From positions 1 to 64,000 of the forward strand of contig JBAQUT010000004.1 in the NCBI GenBank assembly GCA_049297695.1: DNA of 64,000 nt, given 5' to 3'. The stretch comes from JACKLD01 sp049297695. GTDB lineage: Bacteria; Pseudomonadota; Alphaproteobacteria; UBA2136; UBA6156. The number at the start of each line of letters is the position of its first letter. Within the stretch, counting starts at the first letter, position 1. The position numbers and the translations under genes were made by a program. The notes beneath the pieces were generated by a model. That model saw only the letters and a program-made list of their open reading frames with translations, was not told the DNA's origin and did not search any database. This document shows, one piece after another, positions 43,937 through 52,028 of the stretch.

Positions 43937-44167
43937 ATGTTCCGCGATTATTTAATGTATAAAACGTTGTTTGAAATTTATACAGACATACATAACGAAA
44001 ACGATAGAATCATGTCATATGTTTCACGGTTGTTTATTAAGATAAAGGAAGCTCCTTGGTCCAAGCGTATATTGGCTGAGAAGTTTTTCCTTTTAGAATA
44101 TGCTCACCCACAAGGCAGACGAAGAATGCCCCCTGAGGGGGGGTGTGGCGGAAATACAGGAATCTGA
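43937..44167 (+). CDS. Doubtful small AT-rich ORF
   Basis: This is the only open frame of note in the 427-base gap 43845-44271. It would encode 76 residues, the first 55 helical and charged (ENDRIMSYVSRLFIKIKE), then a Gly/Pro-rich tail where the DNA becomes GC-rich. There is no ribosome site before ATG 43937 and no terminator. The AT-rich first half might be a remnant of a once longer gene. Otherwise the gap holds a short C/G palindrome (CCCCCTGAGGGGGGG) and the promoter region of the glycosyltransferase. Confidence 0.25.
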   Translation: MFRDYLMYKTLFEIYTDIHNENDRIMSYVSRLFIKIKEAPWSKRILAEKFFLLEYAHPQGRRRMPPEGGCGGNTGI

Positions 44168-44271
44168 CGGGGTGAGTGCCACAAAAAAGGTCATTACATA
44201 AGTAAGTACATACTCTCTTTCACGGACTTGCCACTGTTATAGAGGCTGGGAGTGCTCTATAAGAATGAAGC

Positions 44272-45456
44272 ATGACTCTCAAACAGCCTCTCCGTGTTCT
44301 TCAGTTGATACCTGCCTTACATGAAGGGGGTACCGAGCAGGGCGCTGTGGATATGGCTTTTTATACTCGCACACATGGTGGAGTGCCCTTCATGGCTTCG
44401 GCAGGAGGGCGTTGGGCTGAGCACGTGAAGGCCCAAGGCATTCATCATACAACCCTCTCGTTGAACAGTAAAATGCCATGGTCTGTCGTGTGGAACATTT
44501 GGCGGATTTGGTACCTTATCCGTAAAAATAACATACATATTGTACACGCCCGCAGCCGCTTGCCAGCATGGTGTGGGTGGGTAGCTTGTAAGTTGACTGT
44601 TTTCAGGTGTGTTCGTTTTATAACAACCTTCCACGGAACCTATGGCCACGGGTCGTCCCTTAAAAAAGGGTACAACCGTGTTATGCTGAAAGGCCCCTAT
44701 GTGATTGCTAACTCCAATTTTATTGCGCGCCATATTACCACCGAATATGGCTACCCGCCCGACCATATTGTGGTAGCGGAGAGAGGGGTGGACACCGCTG
44801 TGTTCAACCCAACCCTCTATTCATCCCGTCAGCAAAACGGTCTTCGTGCGGAGCTCAAAGTTCCCCCCCAAACGCCTCTCTTTGTTATGGTCGGGCGTTT
44901 AACCCGTTGGAAGGGGCACACGGTGCTGCTGGAAGCCTTGTCTCATTTAAAGGATATACCGTGGGTGTTGGCGCTTGCTGGAGACAGTAAAAATCAGGCG
45001 TATCTGGATGAACTAAAGGCGTTGACGGTAACTTACGGTATTGCCGACCGTGTGCGGTTTTTGGGGCCGCGTCAGGATGTTGCTTTGCTAAATGTTACAG
45101 CGGACATCGCCCTGAGTTGTTCGGTGGAGCCCGAAGCCTTTGGGCGTGTGGCTATTGAGGCGATGGCGATGGGAACGCCCATTGTTGCCAGTGCCCACGG
45201 CGGCAGCCTGGATACGGTGGTGGATGGTACAACAGGTTGGCTTGTACCCCCGGGCGACGCGGATGCTTTGGCCCATACCATCTGTAGGGCTCTAAAAACT
45301 CCCAAAACACTGGAAAACATGGGCAAGAAAGCCCGAACCCATGTTCTGGCGCGCTTTACCAGCGCCCATACCTGCGCCGCCGAGTGGAGCGCTTATGAGA
45401 AGGTGATGGGTAGCCCTGCCACAGGTGGGTATGCCAAGCGTAAGCCGAAGACTTGA
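44272..45456 (+). CDS. GT4-family glycosyltransferase
   Basis: The 394-residue cytoplasmic or membrane-associated enzyme has the GT-B fold. The N-terminal acceptor half starts VLQLIPALHEGGTEQ, and the C-terminal half has MVGRLTRWKGHTVLLEAL and EAFGRVAIEAMAMGTP, the E-x7-E nucleotide-sugar motif of family 4. It probably transfers a sugar to a cell-envelope glycan such as LPS core or exopolysaccharide; donor and acceptor are unknown. It stands alone rather than in a polysaccharide cluster. A TATAAG at 44258-44263 lies nine bases before the ATG, suggesting a very short leader. No ribosome site is clear. Confidence 0.85.
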   Translation: MTLKQPLRVLQLIPALHEGGTEQGAVDMAFYTRTHGGVPFMASAGGRWAEHVKAQGIHHTTLSLNSKMPWSVVWNIWRIWYLIRKNNIHIVHARSRLPAWCGWVACKLTVFRCVRFITTFHGTYGHGSSLKKGYNRVMLKGPYVIANSNFIARHITTEYGYPPDHIVVAERGVDTAVFNPTLYSSRQQNGLRAELKVPPQTPLFVMVGRLTRWKGHTVLLEALSHLKDIPWVLALAGDSKNQAYLDELKALTVTYGIADRVRFLGPRQDVALLNVTADIALSCSVEPEAFGRVAIEAMAMGTPIVASAHGGSLDTVVDGTTGWLVPPGDADALAHTICRALKTPKTLENMGKKARTHVLARFTSAHTCAAEWSAYEKVMGSPATGGYAKRKPKT

Positions 45457-45506
45457 CCCAAACCGAACTTGCCCACAACCATGGCGGGTAACAAGAAAGC
45501 TTGGGT

Positions 45507-45980
45507 ATGAAACGTTGTTTGCTGGCTGTGGATATGCAAGGGTTTTTCCGCCCGTCACCGGGCATGGTGTCCCAAATCAACCAAATGGCCCAAACCATGC
45601 CGACGGCGGCCACCATGATGAAGCACGATGAATCGAAGGTGCCGCTGGCCAAATTTGGCAAGCCTGTGCCCATGGATACGGGGCTGGTGATTGGGTGCAG
45701 CAACGTATTTGATAAGTTCGGGTTTGCCGTACCGCCTGCTGCGTTGGAGTGGCTGAAAGCCCAAAACCCTGACGAGGTGTTGGTGGCGGGCGGGCATACC
45801 GATGGCAATGTGCTCTCGGCGGGGTTGGATGTGTTCAACGCCGGCATGAAACCCGTGATTGTACCCCTGCTGTGCTACGGAAACGATTGGTACATGCACA
45901 CCGTGGCCGCCAAAATATGGGAACAAGAGCTGGGTAAGGTGTACCAAAGCGTGGCCGAACTGAAGTTTGGAGGTTTTTGA
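45507..45980 (+). CDS. Isochorismatase-fold protein lacking the catalytic cysteine
   Basis: I use ATG 45507 (MKRCLLAVDMQGFF). The 157-residue product follows the cysteine-hydrolase (isochorismatase/nicotinamidase) plan: LAVDMQ with the catalytic Asp9, a middle segment with several lysines, FAVPPAALEWLK, then VAGGHTDGNVLSAGLDVFNAG and the final KVYQSVAEL. In active members the TD is followed by xCV, where Cys is the nucleophile; here the block is TDGNV, with Asn101 in that place. The protein is also shorter than usual (about 180-210). It may be a non-catalytic relative. It overlaps the next gene (TGATG). Confidence 0.6.
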   Translation: MKRCLLAVDMQGFFRPSPGMVSQINQMAQTMPTAATMMKHDESKVPLAKFGKPVPMDTGLVIGCSNVFDKFGFAVPPAALEWLKAQNPDEVLVAGGHTDGNVLSAGLDVFNAGMKPVIVPLLCYGNDWYMHTVAAKIWEQELGKVYQSVAELKFGGF

Positions 45981-46318
45981 TGCGGATGCTGCTGGTGGTT
46001 GCAGGTTCCCTTCTCGCCACAGGCTGCAGCCCCGCGTTGCAGGAAAACTTTAACCATGCTTACCGGAAAGACATGGAGCAGCTTCAAACCCGGGAATGGG
46101 CAGCTGAATTTAAACAGTTTTTTGCGGTGGACGAAGTGTATCGCTCGTACGCGCTGAAAGAAAAAGAAGCCGAACGGGATGTATGCTTCCACTCCAACAG
46201 CCAGCGCCGCATTATCCGCCAAGAAGGCATCTCGGACCATATGGATTACACATGGTGCGTGATGGCTCCTCCGGCGGATAACCTCGGCAGCCGAATGGAT
46301 GGCCGGCCGGATGTTTAA
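45980..46318 (+). CDS. Small lipoprotein of unknown function
   Basis: The 112-residue product begins at ATG 45980, overlapping the upstream stop, with GGAGG seven bases before. It has a clear lipobox (GSLLATGC, Cys16). The mature part is helical and charged (residues 25-70), with two further cysteines (DVCFHSN, YTWCVMA) that could pair. It is probably anchored in the outer or inner membrane. I do not recognise the family. Coupling to the isochorismatase-like gene suggests co-expression. Confidence 0.7.
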   Translation: MRMLLVVAGSLLATGCSPALQENFNHAYRKDMEQLQTREWAAEFKQFFAVDEVYRSYALKEKEAERDVCFHSNSQRRIIRQEGISDHMDYTWCVMAPPADNLGSRMDGRPDV

Positions 46319-46542
46319 CGACTCTGGGCAATATCAAAGGTAATTTTTGAAATTCGCCGCCGCTCTTCTTTTTGTGATGCTTGTTTGTTGGTATCAAAGC
46401 ACGGTGCATCAGGCACGAGTGTATGAGAGCGTGTAGGGTCTCCATTGGCTGCTTTTTTTGTAAACCGCTGGTTTACTATTGTGTCGCCTCTTAAATCGCG
46501 ACGAAAGTTATCTGTTTGGTTATGGCCATTTTTGTAAATCAT
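46315..46542 (-). CDS. Small basic hydrophilic protein of unknown function
   Basis: The 75-residue product starts at ATG 46542 behind AAAGGAC with a seven-base spacer. It is hydrophilic and rich in Arg, Lys, Asp, Asn and Gln, with no membrane segment. The 3' end overlaps the lipoprotein stop on the other strand by four bases. A good ribosome site supports it being a real gene, but its function is unknown. Confidence 0.5.
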   Translation of the reverse strand: MIYKNGHNQTDNFRRDLRGDTIVNQRFTKKAANGDPTRSHTLVPDAPCFDTNKQASQKEERRRISKITFDIAQSR

Positions 46543-46599
46543 GATTTTGTCCTTTGGTAGGTTGAAAGTGTAAATAGAGAAAAAATGATAAATACGTTT

Positions 46600-46619
46600 A
46601 AAAGGCCCCTAGCGGGGCA
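46600..46619 (-). terminator. Rho-independent terminator on the minus strand
   Basis: On the minus strand GCCCC GCTA GGGGCC is followed by TTTTAAA. It lies downstream of the small gene at 46735-46956 and upstream of the one at 46315-46542, so it ends the transcript of the former. Confidence 0.55.
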
Positions 46620-46734
46620 TCAACATGGCCATGGAAGCGTGTTGATGAATCATGAGTGGTTTTATAATGTATCCACATGAGGTGCGTCAACTAAAAAAAC
46701 ACCCAAAGGTGGTTTTCCTCCAATATAAGGAACA

Positions 46735-46956
46735 TTAATCGGTGATGCTCTTACCGTCGTCCGTTAACCGCGCAGGAATAAGGGATACGGATACAGTGCC
46801 GCGGGCCAAGGGTTCCTCACGAGATTGAGGCTCATGCGGTGTCGTTGAAAGTGCCGTACCGAGTTGTCTCCAATAAGTTTGGCATTCTTGGAGGGAGGCC
46901 CTTCCACCCAAGCTACGAAGGTTGCGGTTCATAACTTCGTCGGAGGGTTTGTGCAT
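46735..46956 (-). CDS. Small protein of unknown function
   Basis: The 73-residue product starts at ATG 46956 with a weak purine-rich site (GAAGAAAG) upstream. It is hydrophilic with one cysteine (LQECQTYWRQLG) and a C-terminal stretch of beta character (GTVSVSLIPARL). A terminator lies about 120 bases after its stop with no other gene between, supporting expression of this strand. A + strand frame over the same bases has a less plausible sequence. No family is recognised. Confidence 0.4.
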   Translation of the reverse strand: MHKPSDEVMNRNLRSLGGRASLQECQTYWRQLGTALSTTPHEPQSREEPLARGTVSVSLIPARLTDDGKSITD

Positions 46957-47034
46957 GGTCGTTTCTTTCTTCAGTCATACGGAATTCCCTTCCGCTTGGG
47001 GTACGTGGATATAACAAAAATATGTGAAATGAAG

Positions 47035-47049
47035 CTGCCCTTAGGGCAG
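47035..47049. terminator. Perfect small hairpin between two minus-strand genes
   Basis: CTGCCC TTA GGGCAG forms a six-base stem with a three-base loop, 70 bases beyond the stop of the proline iminopeptidase gene. No long T-run follows on either strand, so terminator function is uncertain. Confidence 0.3.
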
Positions 47050-47118
47050 AATAAACAGGCTTACGCGAGTGTTTAAATGCATCATTTCAAGCAGTGTATA
47101 AAACCCCAAACAACCTTG

Positions 47119-48072
47119 TCAACCAGAAATCTTCCTCAACATATCCTTCACGGCCTTCACCCGTGCTTTTTGCCCTGCCGCGTTAGCGCGGTGGCCGCAC
47201 AACTCCACCCAATACAGGCGGCTGATGGGGTGGGCGGCATGCAAGGCCAAGGCGCTTTCGGGCGGGCACACCATATCCAACGCGCCTTGCACGATGTGGA
47301 GCGGGATGTGGGCGATTTTGGAAATATTGTTCAAAAGTTGATTGGGGGCGAGGAAACACCCTTGGCTATGGTAGTGGGCGCCCACTAGGTTCATGGCCAT
47401 TGCGGCAGGAGTAGGTGTTACAGCTTCTTCAATCTCCATCAAATTGGGGACTGGTTCGCAACAGGCTAAGGCGTATCGCGACCATGCACTGCAAGCATTT
47501 TTGGCCTTAGTTTTATCTTTACCTTGAAGGGTTTTTAACAGTTTGGCCATAACATGTTTGCCGTCGGGCGCACCCACCGATTCGCACATTTGGCGGTACG
47601 CCACAGGGTGAAACCGTGCAACACCATTTGGCCCTTCAAACCATGCGTTCTCTCGGGATGTGCCCAAATAGGCCCCGCACACCACTAAACCCAACACACG
47701 AGAAGGGTAAGCCTCGGCATAGGCTAAGCCCAAAGCGCATCCCCAACTATATCCCATAACAATCCATGATTGGATTCCAAGGTGGTGACGAAGCTTTTCG
47801 ATATCCGCTACTAAGTGGTGCGCGGTGTTATTCTGTAAACGTCCCAATGGTTTACTTTTTCCACATCCACGTTGGTCAAAAGCGATGATATGGCAGCGTA
47901 TGGGGTCGGCCGAACGGCGATGTTTGTCCGAGATACCTCCTCCCGGCCCCCCATGCAACATCAACACAGGAACCCCCTTCGGATTCCCGCTCTGCTCATA
48001 GTACATGGTGTGGCCGTCGGAGAGTTTCAGGTGGCCGGTTTTGAACGGCTGGATGTCGGGATAAAGGCTCAT
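47119..48072 (-). CDS. pip: Proline iminopeptidase
   Basis: The 317-residue alpha/beta-hydrolase removes N-terminal proline from peptides. HGGPGGG is the oxyanion-hole motif, followed by DQRGCGKS typical of the S33 family. GYSWGCAL contains the nucleophile serine (G-x-S-W-G), the Asp is in QGALDMVCP and the His in GHRANA. The length fits Pip. The protein is cytoplasmic, with no signal peptide. It is divergent from thrS, with 90 bases between the two starts. ATG 48072 is used; no strong ribosome site is seen. Confidence 0.85.
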   Translation of the reverse strand: MSLYPDIQPFKTGHLKLSDGHTMYYEQSGNPKGVPVLMLHGGPGGGISDKHRRSADPIRCHIIAFDQRGCGKSKPLGRLQNNTAHHLVADIEKLRHHLGIQSWIVMGYSWGCALGLAYAEAYPSRVLGLVVCGAYLGTSRENAWFEGPNGVARFHPVAYRQMCESVGAPDGKHVMAKLLKTLQGKDKTKAKNACSAWSRYALACCEPVPNLMEIEEAVTPTPAAMAMNLVGAHYHSQGCFLAPNQLLNNISKIAHIPLHIVQGALDMVCPPESALALHAAHPISRLYWVELCGHRANAAGQKARVKAVKDMLRKISG

Positions 48073-48162
48073 AGGGGCACTTTGTACCAGAACATCTTGG
48101 CGGGCAAGCCGATTTGCGCTAGGTTGCAGCGGTTAACCCCATTCATAACAGGAGAGAGTGCC

Positions 48163-50226
48163 ATGGTGCGCATTACGTTGCCCGACAGTTCCATCAAAGA
48201 GTTTGCGGGCACCACCACCGGTACTACCGTGGCGGAAAGCATTGGGGCAGGTTTGGCCAAAGCCGCGCTGGCCGTGGAAGTGAATGGCAAACCGCAGGAT
48301 ATGGACAGCCCCATTGCGGTCGATGCCACCCTGAGCATTGCCACCCTGAAATCTCCCCTTGGGCTGGATACCGCCCGCCACACGCTGGCCGCCCAAGTGC
48401 TGGCCCGCACCGTGAAAGAGATGTACCCCACCGCCAAACTGGCCATTGGCCCCACCATTGAGAACGGCTGCTATTACGACATTGAATTTGCCAAAGCTAT
48501 TTCCAGCGATGACTTGCCGAAGATTGAGGAACGGATGAAAGCCATCATCGCCCAAGGGTTTGCGGTGAAGCGCGAGCATTGGGAACCTGCCAAGGTGCGA
48601 GCATATTTTGAATCCAAGGGCGAGCCCTACAAGGTGGAACTTGTGGACGGCGCGGTGGAAAAAGGCGAGTTGGTGGAGGGGAAATATCTTTCCGTGTACC
48701 GCCAGATGGACGGGGAGAACGAGGTGTTTCTCGACCTCTGCCGCGGGCCCCACGTACCGAGTTTTGGCAAGCTGACGCTGGCGTTCAAGGTGAACACGTT
48801 GGCCGGTGCCTACTGGCGCGGAGATAGTACCAAACAACAATTGACCCGCATTTACGTGGTAGCCTTTGCCACGCAGAAAGAGCTGGATGCCTACCTGACC
48901 ATGCGGGAAGAAGCCGAAAAGCGCGACCACCGGAAGATTGGCCCCGCGCTGGATTTGTTCCACTTCCAAGAAGAAGCGCCCGGACAAGCATTTTGGCATG
49001 CGGGGGGCTGGACACTGATGCTGGAAATGGAACACTTCATCCGTGAAAACCTGCGCCGCTACGATTATAAGGAAGTTAATACGCCGAAATTGGTTAATAA
49101 ACGGCTCTATGAAGCCAGTGGGCATTGGCAAAATTACCGCGAAAATGGTTTTGTGTTTTCAGACCCTGTTATTCAACCCATTATTGAACCTTCCAACTAC
49201 CCAGACCAACAGAAAAAGACGATTGGTGACTTAGCCAAACAGCTCGATGCGTTGGATATCCATATGCTGAAGCCGATGAACTGCCCTTGCCACGTGCAGA
49301 TTTTCAACCAAGGGATTAAAAGTTACCGTGATTTGCCGTTACGGATGTCTGAATTTGGCTGCTGCATGCGGAATGAAGCGAAGGGCGCATTGCATGGGTT
49401 GATGCGTGTCACATCCATGACCCAAGATGATGCCCATATCTTCTGTACTGCTCAGAATATGGAAGAGGAAATCATTACCCTGTGCAAACTCATTGATGAA
49501 GTTTATAAGCCGTTTGGTTTTACTCAATACAGCGTACGTTTAGCCACACGTCCTGAAAAACGTGTTGGAGATGATGCCTTGTGGGATGCTGCCGAGAAAG
49601 GGTTAGCGGATGCCTGCGCAAAACGAGGAATACCTTTGACCATTGCTGCTGGTGATGGGGCATTTTATGGGCCCAAATTGGAGTATCACCTTACCGATGC
49701 CATTGGCCGCAGCTGGCAATGTGGTACCATTCAATTGGACTTCAATTTACCTCAGCGCCTAAGTGCATTTTATACAAATGAACAAGGCGAAAGGGTGAAC
49801 TGCGTGATGATTCACCGTGCTCTGTTTGGTTCAATTGAACGCTTCATCGGCATTTTGATTGAAAACTACGAAGGCAAATTCCCCGTGTGGTTGGCGCCGA
49901 CGCAAGCGGTGGTGATTCCGATTTCCGACAAGCAGTCCGAGTATGCCGAGACGGTGCGGAAGGCGTTGTTTGAGGCCCCAGTTGTAACCGCCACGGGCGG
50001 GTTGCGCGTGGAAGTAGATGCCAGCAACGAACGCATGCAGAAGAAGATTCTGGTGGCCCAGCAACGGAAGGTTCCCTACATGTTGGTGGTAGGGGCTAAG
50101 GAGGCCGAAACCGGCACCGTGGCCGTACGCCTGCGGGATGGTACCGACCTTGGCGCCATGCCGCTGGCCGATTTTGTGGCCCGCGTGAAGGGCGAGGTGG
50201 ATGGGCGTAAAGACCAAGGATGCTAG
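48163..50226 (+). CDS. thrS: Threonyl-tRNA synthetase
   Basis: The 687-residue class II synthetase starts at ATG 48163 (MVRITLPDSSIKEF) behind GGAGAGAG; the frame is open far upstream only as a shadow of pip. Domains in order are the TGS domain (1-65), the N2 editing domain (about 70-235, with NGCYYDIEFA), the catalytic core with motif 2 and motif 3 regions and the zinc-binding cysteine in MNCPCHVQIF, and the anticodon-binding domain (from about 585). It charges tRNA-Thr. In many bacteria thrS is directly followed by infC-rpmI-rplT; here two unrelated genes separate it from infC. The end overlaps the next ORF. Confidence 0.95.
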   Translation: MVRITLPDSSIKEFAGTTTGTTVAESIGAGLAKAALAVEVNGKPQDMDSPIAVDATLSIATLKSPLGLDTARHTLAAQVLARTVKEMYPTAKLAIGPTIENGCYYDIEFAKAISSDDLPKIEERMKAIIAQGFAVKREHWEPAKVRAYFESKGEPYKVELVDGAVEKGELVEGKYLSVYRQMDGENEVFLDLCRGPHVPSFGKLTLAFKVNTLAGAYWRGDSTKQQLTRIYVVAFATQKELDAYLTMREEAEKRDHRKIGPALDLFHFQEEAPGQAFWHAGGWTLMLEMEHFIRENLRRYDYKEVNTPKLVNKRLYEASGHWQNYRENGFVFSDPVIQPIIEPSNYPDQQKKTIGDLAKQLDALDIHMLKPMNCPCHVQIFNQGIKSYRDLPLRMSEFGCCMRNEAKGALHGLMRVTSMTQDDAHIFCTAQNMEEEIITLCKLIDEVYKPFGFTQYSVRLATRPEKRVGDDALWDAAEKGLADACAKRGIPLTIAAGDGAFYGPKLEYHLTDAIGRSWQCGTIQLDFNLPQRLSAFYTNEQGERVNCVMIHRALFGSIERFIGILIENYEGKFPVWLAPTQAVVIPISDKQSEYAETVRKALFEAPVVTATGGLRVEVDASNERMQKKILVAQQRKVPYMLVVGAKEAETGTVAVRLRDGTDLGAMPLADFVARVKGEVDGRKDQGC

Positions 50227-50256
50227 GTACGAGGATGCTAGGTACTAGGTTGCGGG
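50219..50256. repeat. Heptamer array of the GTAACCT family, inverted copy
   Basis: GGATGCTAGGTAC is repeated almost directly (GGATGCTAGGTACGAGGATG followed by CTAGGTACTAGG). On the minus strand this reads CAACCTAGTACCTAGCATCC, close in pattern to the arrays at 16741, 23493 and 25471. It spans the thrS stop and the first codons of the next gene, so part of it is translated. Confidence 0.45.
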
Positions 50257-51341
50257 CTACTCCAGTTGATGGGGCGGCCTTGGTGCTGCTTGTGGTTGCG
50301 TGTGTTTATGCGTGGATGAAACCCATGTGGGATTGGGATGTCATTCCCTACCTTGCGTTGGCGTTTCATGCCCAAGGGCTGGATTGGCCCGCGGCCCATG
50401 CCGCCGTATATGCTTGGGTAGCCGCGTTGCCAGAACCGTGGAGCACCGATTTGCTGACCCGCGACGTGTACCGCGCCAGCGTGGCGGCGGATGCCGAGAG
50501 TTTGCGGCAGGTGGGCGGGTTTTATCAGGCTCGGGTGGGGTATTACGGGCTGCTGGCGGCGTTGGAATATGTGGGGGTTACCCCTGCCATAGCCGTGCAG
50601 GGTATCAACCTTGTGGGGCAGGTGGTGTTGGGAGGCACGATATGGGCATGGTTGCGGCCCTATGTGCGCGGGGTGTGGTGGCAGGTAGGGTTATGGATGC
50701 TGTTGTACGCGGTTTTGCTGTTCAACCCCACGGTGATGAAACTGGCCCGCTGGAGCAGCCCCGATGGGTTGGTGGCCGCGTTGTACGTGCTGGGCATGTA
50801 CGGCGTGGTGCGGCACCGTTCTCCATGGGCGGCAGCGGCGTGGCTGGTCATGGTGCTGTTGCGGCCCAACACGGCCTTGTGGCTGGCCCCTGTGGCGATG
50901 TGGGCGTGGTGGCAGGCACGGTACATGATGTGGCCCTTGCTGGGTGTGGGCATGGTGGCGGTGGCCATACAATGGCTTTTCCCCAACTACCCCCTCAGCG
51001 TGGTGTGGCAACACACGTTTGGCTTCCCTTACACCCACCCCGCCGAGGTGCATTTAGCGTGGACGCACGATGTTTACATGGCCACCTTCAAAAACCGCAT
51101 AGGCCTGCTGCACGGGCGGGATGCCGTGGTGTGGGGCCTGATGGCCGCCTGCACGGGGCTTATGTGGGCCACCCAAGCCCCTGTGCGCTGGCTGGCCACG
51201 GCCGTGATGGCGGGGGCGTGCCTGCAACTTGCAGTGTTCCCCGCCTTTTGGGAGCGGTATTTTGGTGGAATAGCGATTTGTTTAGTACTTATGGCTCTAT
51301 CGGCACTCATAAAGCCCAAACCATACCGCGCTGAACCTTAA
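50220..51341 (+). CDS. Polytopic membrane protein, possibly a membrane glycosyltransferase-like protein
   Basis: The 373-residue product is very hydrophobic, with about eight to nine membrane helices rich in Trp, Val and Ala. ATG 50220 overlaps the thrS stop; ATG 50235 is equally possible because the first codons come from a duplicated 15-base repeat. The first periplasmic loop after helix 1 begins WDWDVIPYLALAFH, with acidic residues where GT-C glycosyltransferases have their catalytic Asp. That fold is a guess, since no family signature is recognised. The gene ends four bases into the convergent gene downstream. Confidence 0.65.
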   Translation: MLGTRMLGTRLRATPVDGAALVLLVVACVYAWMKPMWDWDVIPYLALAFHAQGLDWPAAHAAVYAWVAALPEPWSTDLLTRDVYRASVAADAESLRQVGGFYQARVGYYGLLAALEYVGVTPAIAVQGINLVGQVVLGGTIWAWLRPYVRGVWWQVGLWMLLYAVLLFNPTVMKLARWSSPDGLVAALYVLGMYGVVRHRSPWAAAAWLVMVLLRPNTALWLAPVAMWAWWQARYMMWPLLGVGMVAVAIQWLFPNYPLSVVWQHTFGFPYTHPAEVHLAWTHDVYMATFKNRIGLLHGRDAVVWGLMAACTGLMWATQAPVRWLATAVMAGACLQLAVFPAFWERYFGGIAICLVLMALSALIKPKPYRAEP

Positions 51342-51910
51342 TGCCGTGTTGAAGATATGGTTGGCTCTGGTGCGTTTGTTGGGCGTTTATCCTCAAACCC
51401 CGCAGCTGTTATTTCTTCGGCACGTTTTTGGGCTTGCGCGTAACGGCCCCGAACGAGTTCATGTTTGGTATAGAGACTCAACCTCGTGTTGATAACGCGC
51501 TCCCGTTTTTCCTGAGATAATTCCACGGCCTCCACATACAGCTTGGATGCCGCGATTTCATCCATCAGGCTTTTAAGCATGAGATTGCGCGCCATGTGTG
51601 GTTTTTGCTCAAAGAATCTTTGACGGGCTCGGTGATATTCATAACTTCCACGAGAGTCTAAAATTGTTACCGATAAAAATTTCTTTATGTCAATAATTTG
51701 AATGGGCGATGAATCATTCGGATCAAGTACTTGGAAACTTTTAATGCTGGCATTACCAGTTAACTTACTCAGAAACTCCAAATAGAAATCTGACACTCTT
51801 TGGGCATTATATATAGCCAGTGTACGACCACTTTCATCGAGAGATTCTAATTCTTTCTTCAACTCATCCATTGGATTTTGGATGGTTTGGTTGGACTTTG
51901 TGACGAACAT
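51338..51910 (-). CDS. Cytoplasmic helical protein of unknown function
   Basis: The 190-residue product starts at ATG 51910 behind AAAGAGGTG. It is hydrophilic and mainly helical, with a central beta element (SPIQIIDIKKFLSVTILDS) and an Arg/Glu-rich second half (ELSQEKRERVINTRLSLY). No membrane segment or known motif is seen. It is AT-richer than its neighbours and sits inverted between thrS and infC, two genes normally joined, so it may be a later insertion. A good promoter-like sequence precedes it. Confidence 0.65.
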   Translation of the reverse strand: MFVTKSNQTIQNPMDELKKELESLDESGRTLAIYNAQRVSDFYLEFLSKLTGNASIKSFQVLDPNDSSPIQIIDIKKFLSVTILDSRGSYEYHRARQRFFEQKPHMARNLMLKSLMDEIAASKLYVEAVELSQEKRERVINTRLSLYTKHELVRGRYAQAQKRAEEITAAGFEDKRPTNAPEPTISSTRH

Positions 51911-51934
51911 GGAACACCTCTTTATGTATACTTG

Positions 51935-51962
51935 TATTTATAAAAAAACAAGGCTTCGTCAA
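51935..51962 (-). promoter_or_regulatory. Promoter-like sequence for the 51338-51910 gene
   Basis: On the minus strand TTGACG (51957-51962) is followed after 14-16 bases by TATAAATA (51935-51942). The AT-rich spacer and match to sigma-70 hexamers make this one of the better promoters in the window. The leader would be about 20 bases. Confidence 0.45.
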
Positions 51963-52028
51963 CCCCCTTGCTTTTTGGCCATTTGTTTGGCATAGCTAAC
52001 CCAACATCAATCAACAGGAGTGACTCCC

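Noticed and set aside
47872..48162. N-terminal extension of thrS
   Set aside because: The extra 97 codons overlap pip on the other strand. The TGS domain begins at ATG 48163, which has its own ribosome site.
50300..51334. 344-codon alternative + strand frame over the membrane-protein gene
   Set aside because: It is Arg/Gly/His-rich low-complexity sequence, whereas frame 50220-51341 gives regular membrane helices and couples to thrS.
52020..52028. GTG start for infC
   Set aside because: The codon overlaps the only Shine-Dalgarno sequence, leaving no spacer for ribosome binding; ATC 52029 has ideal spacing.
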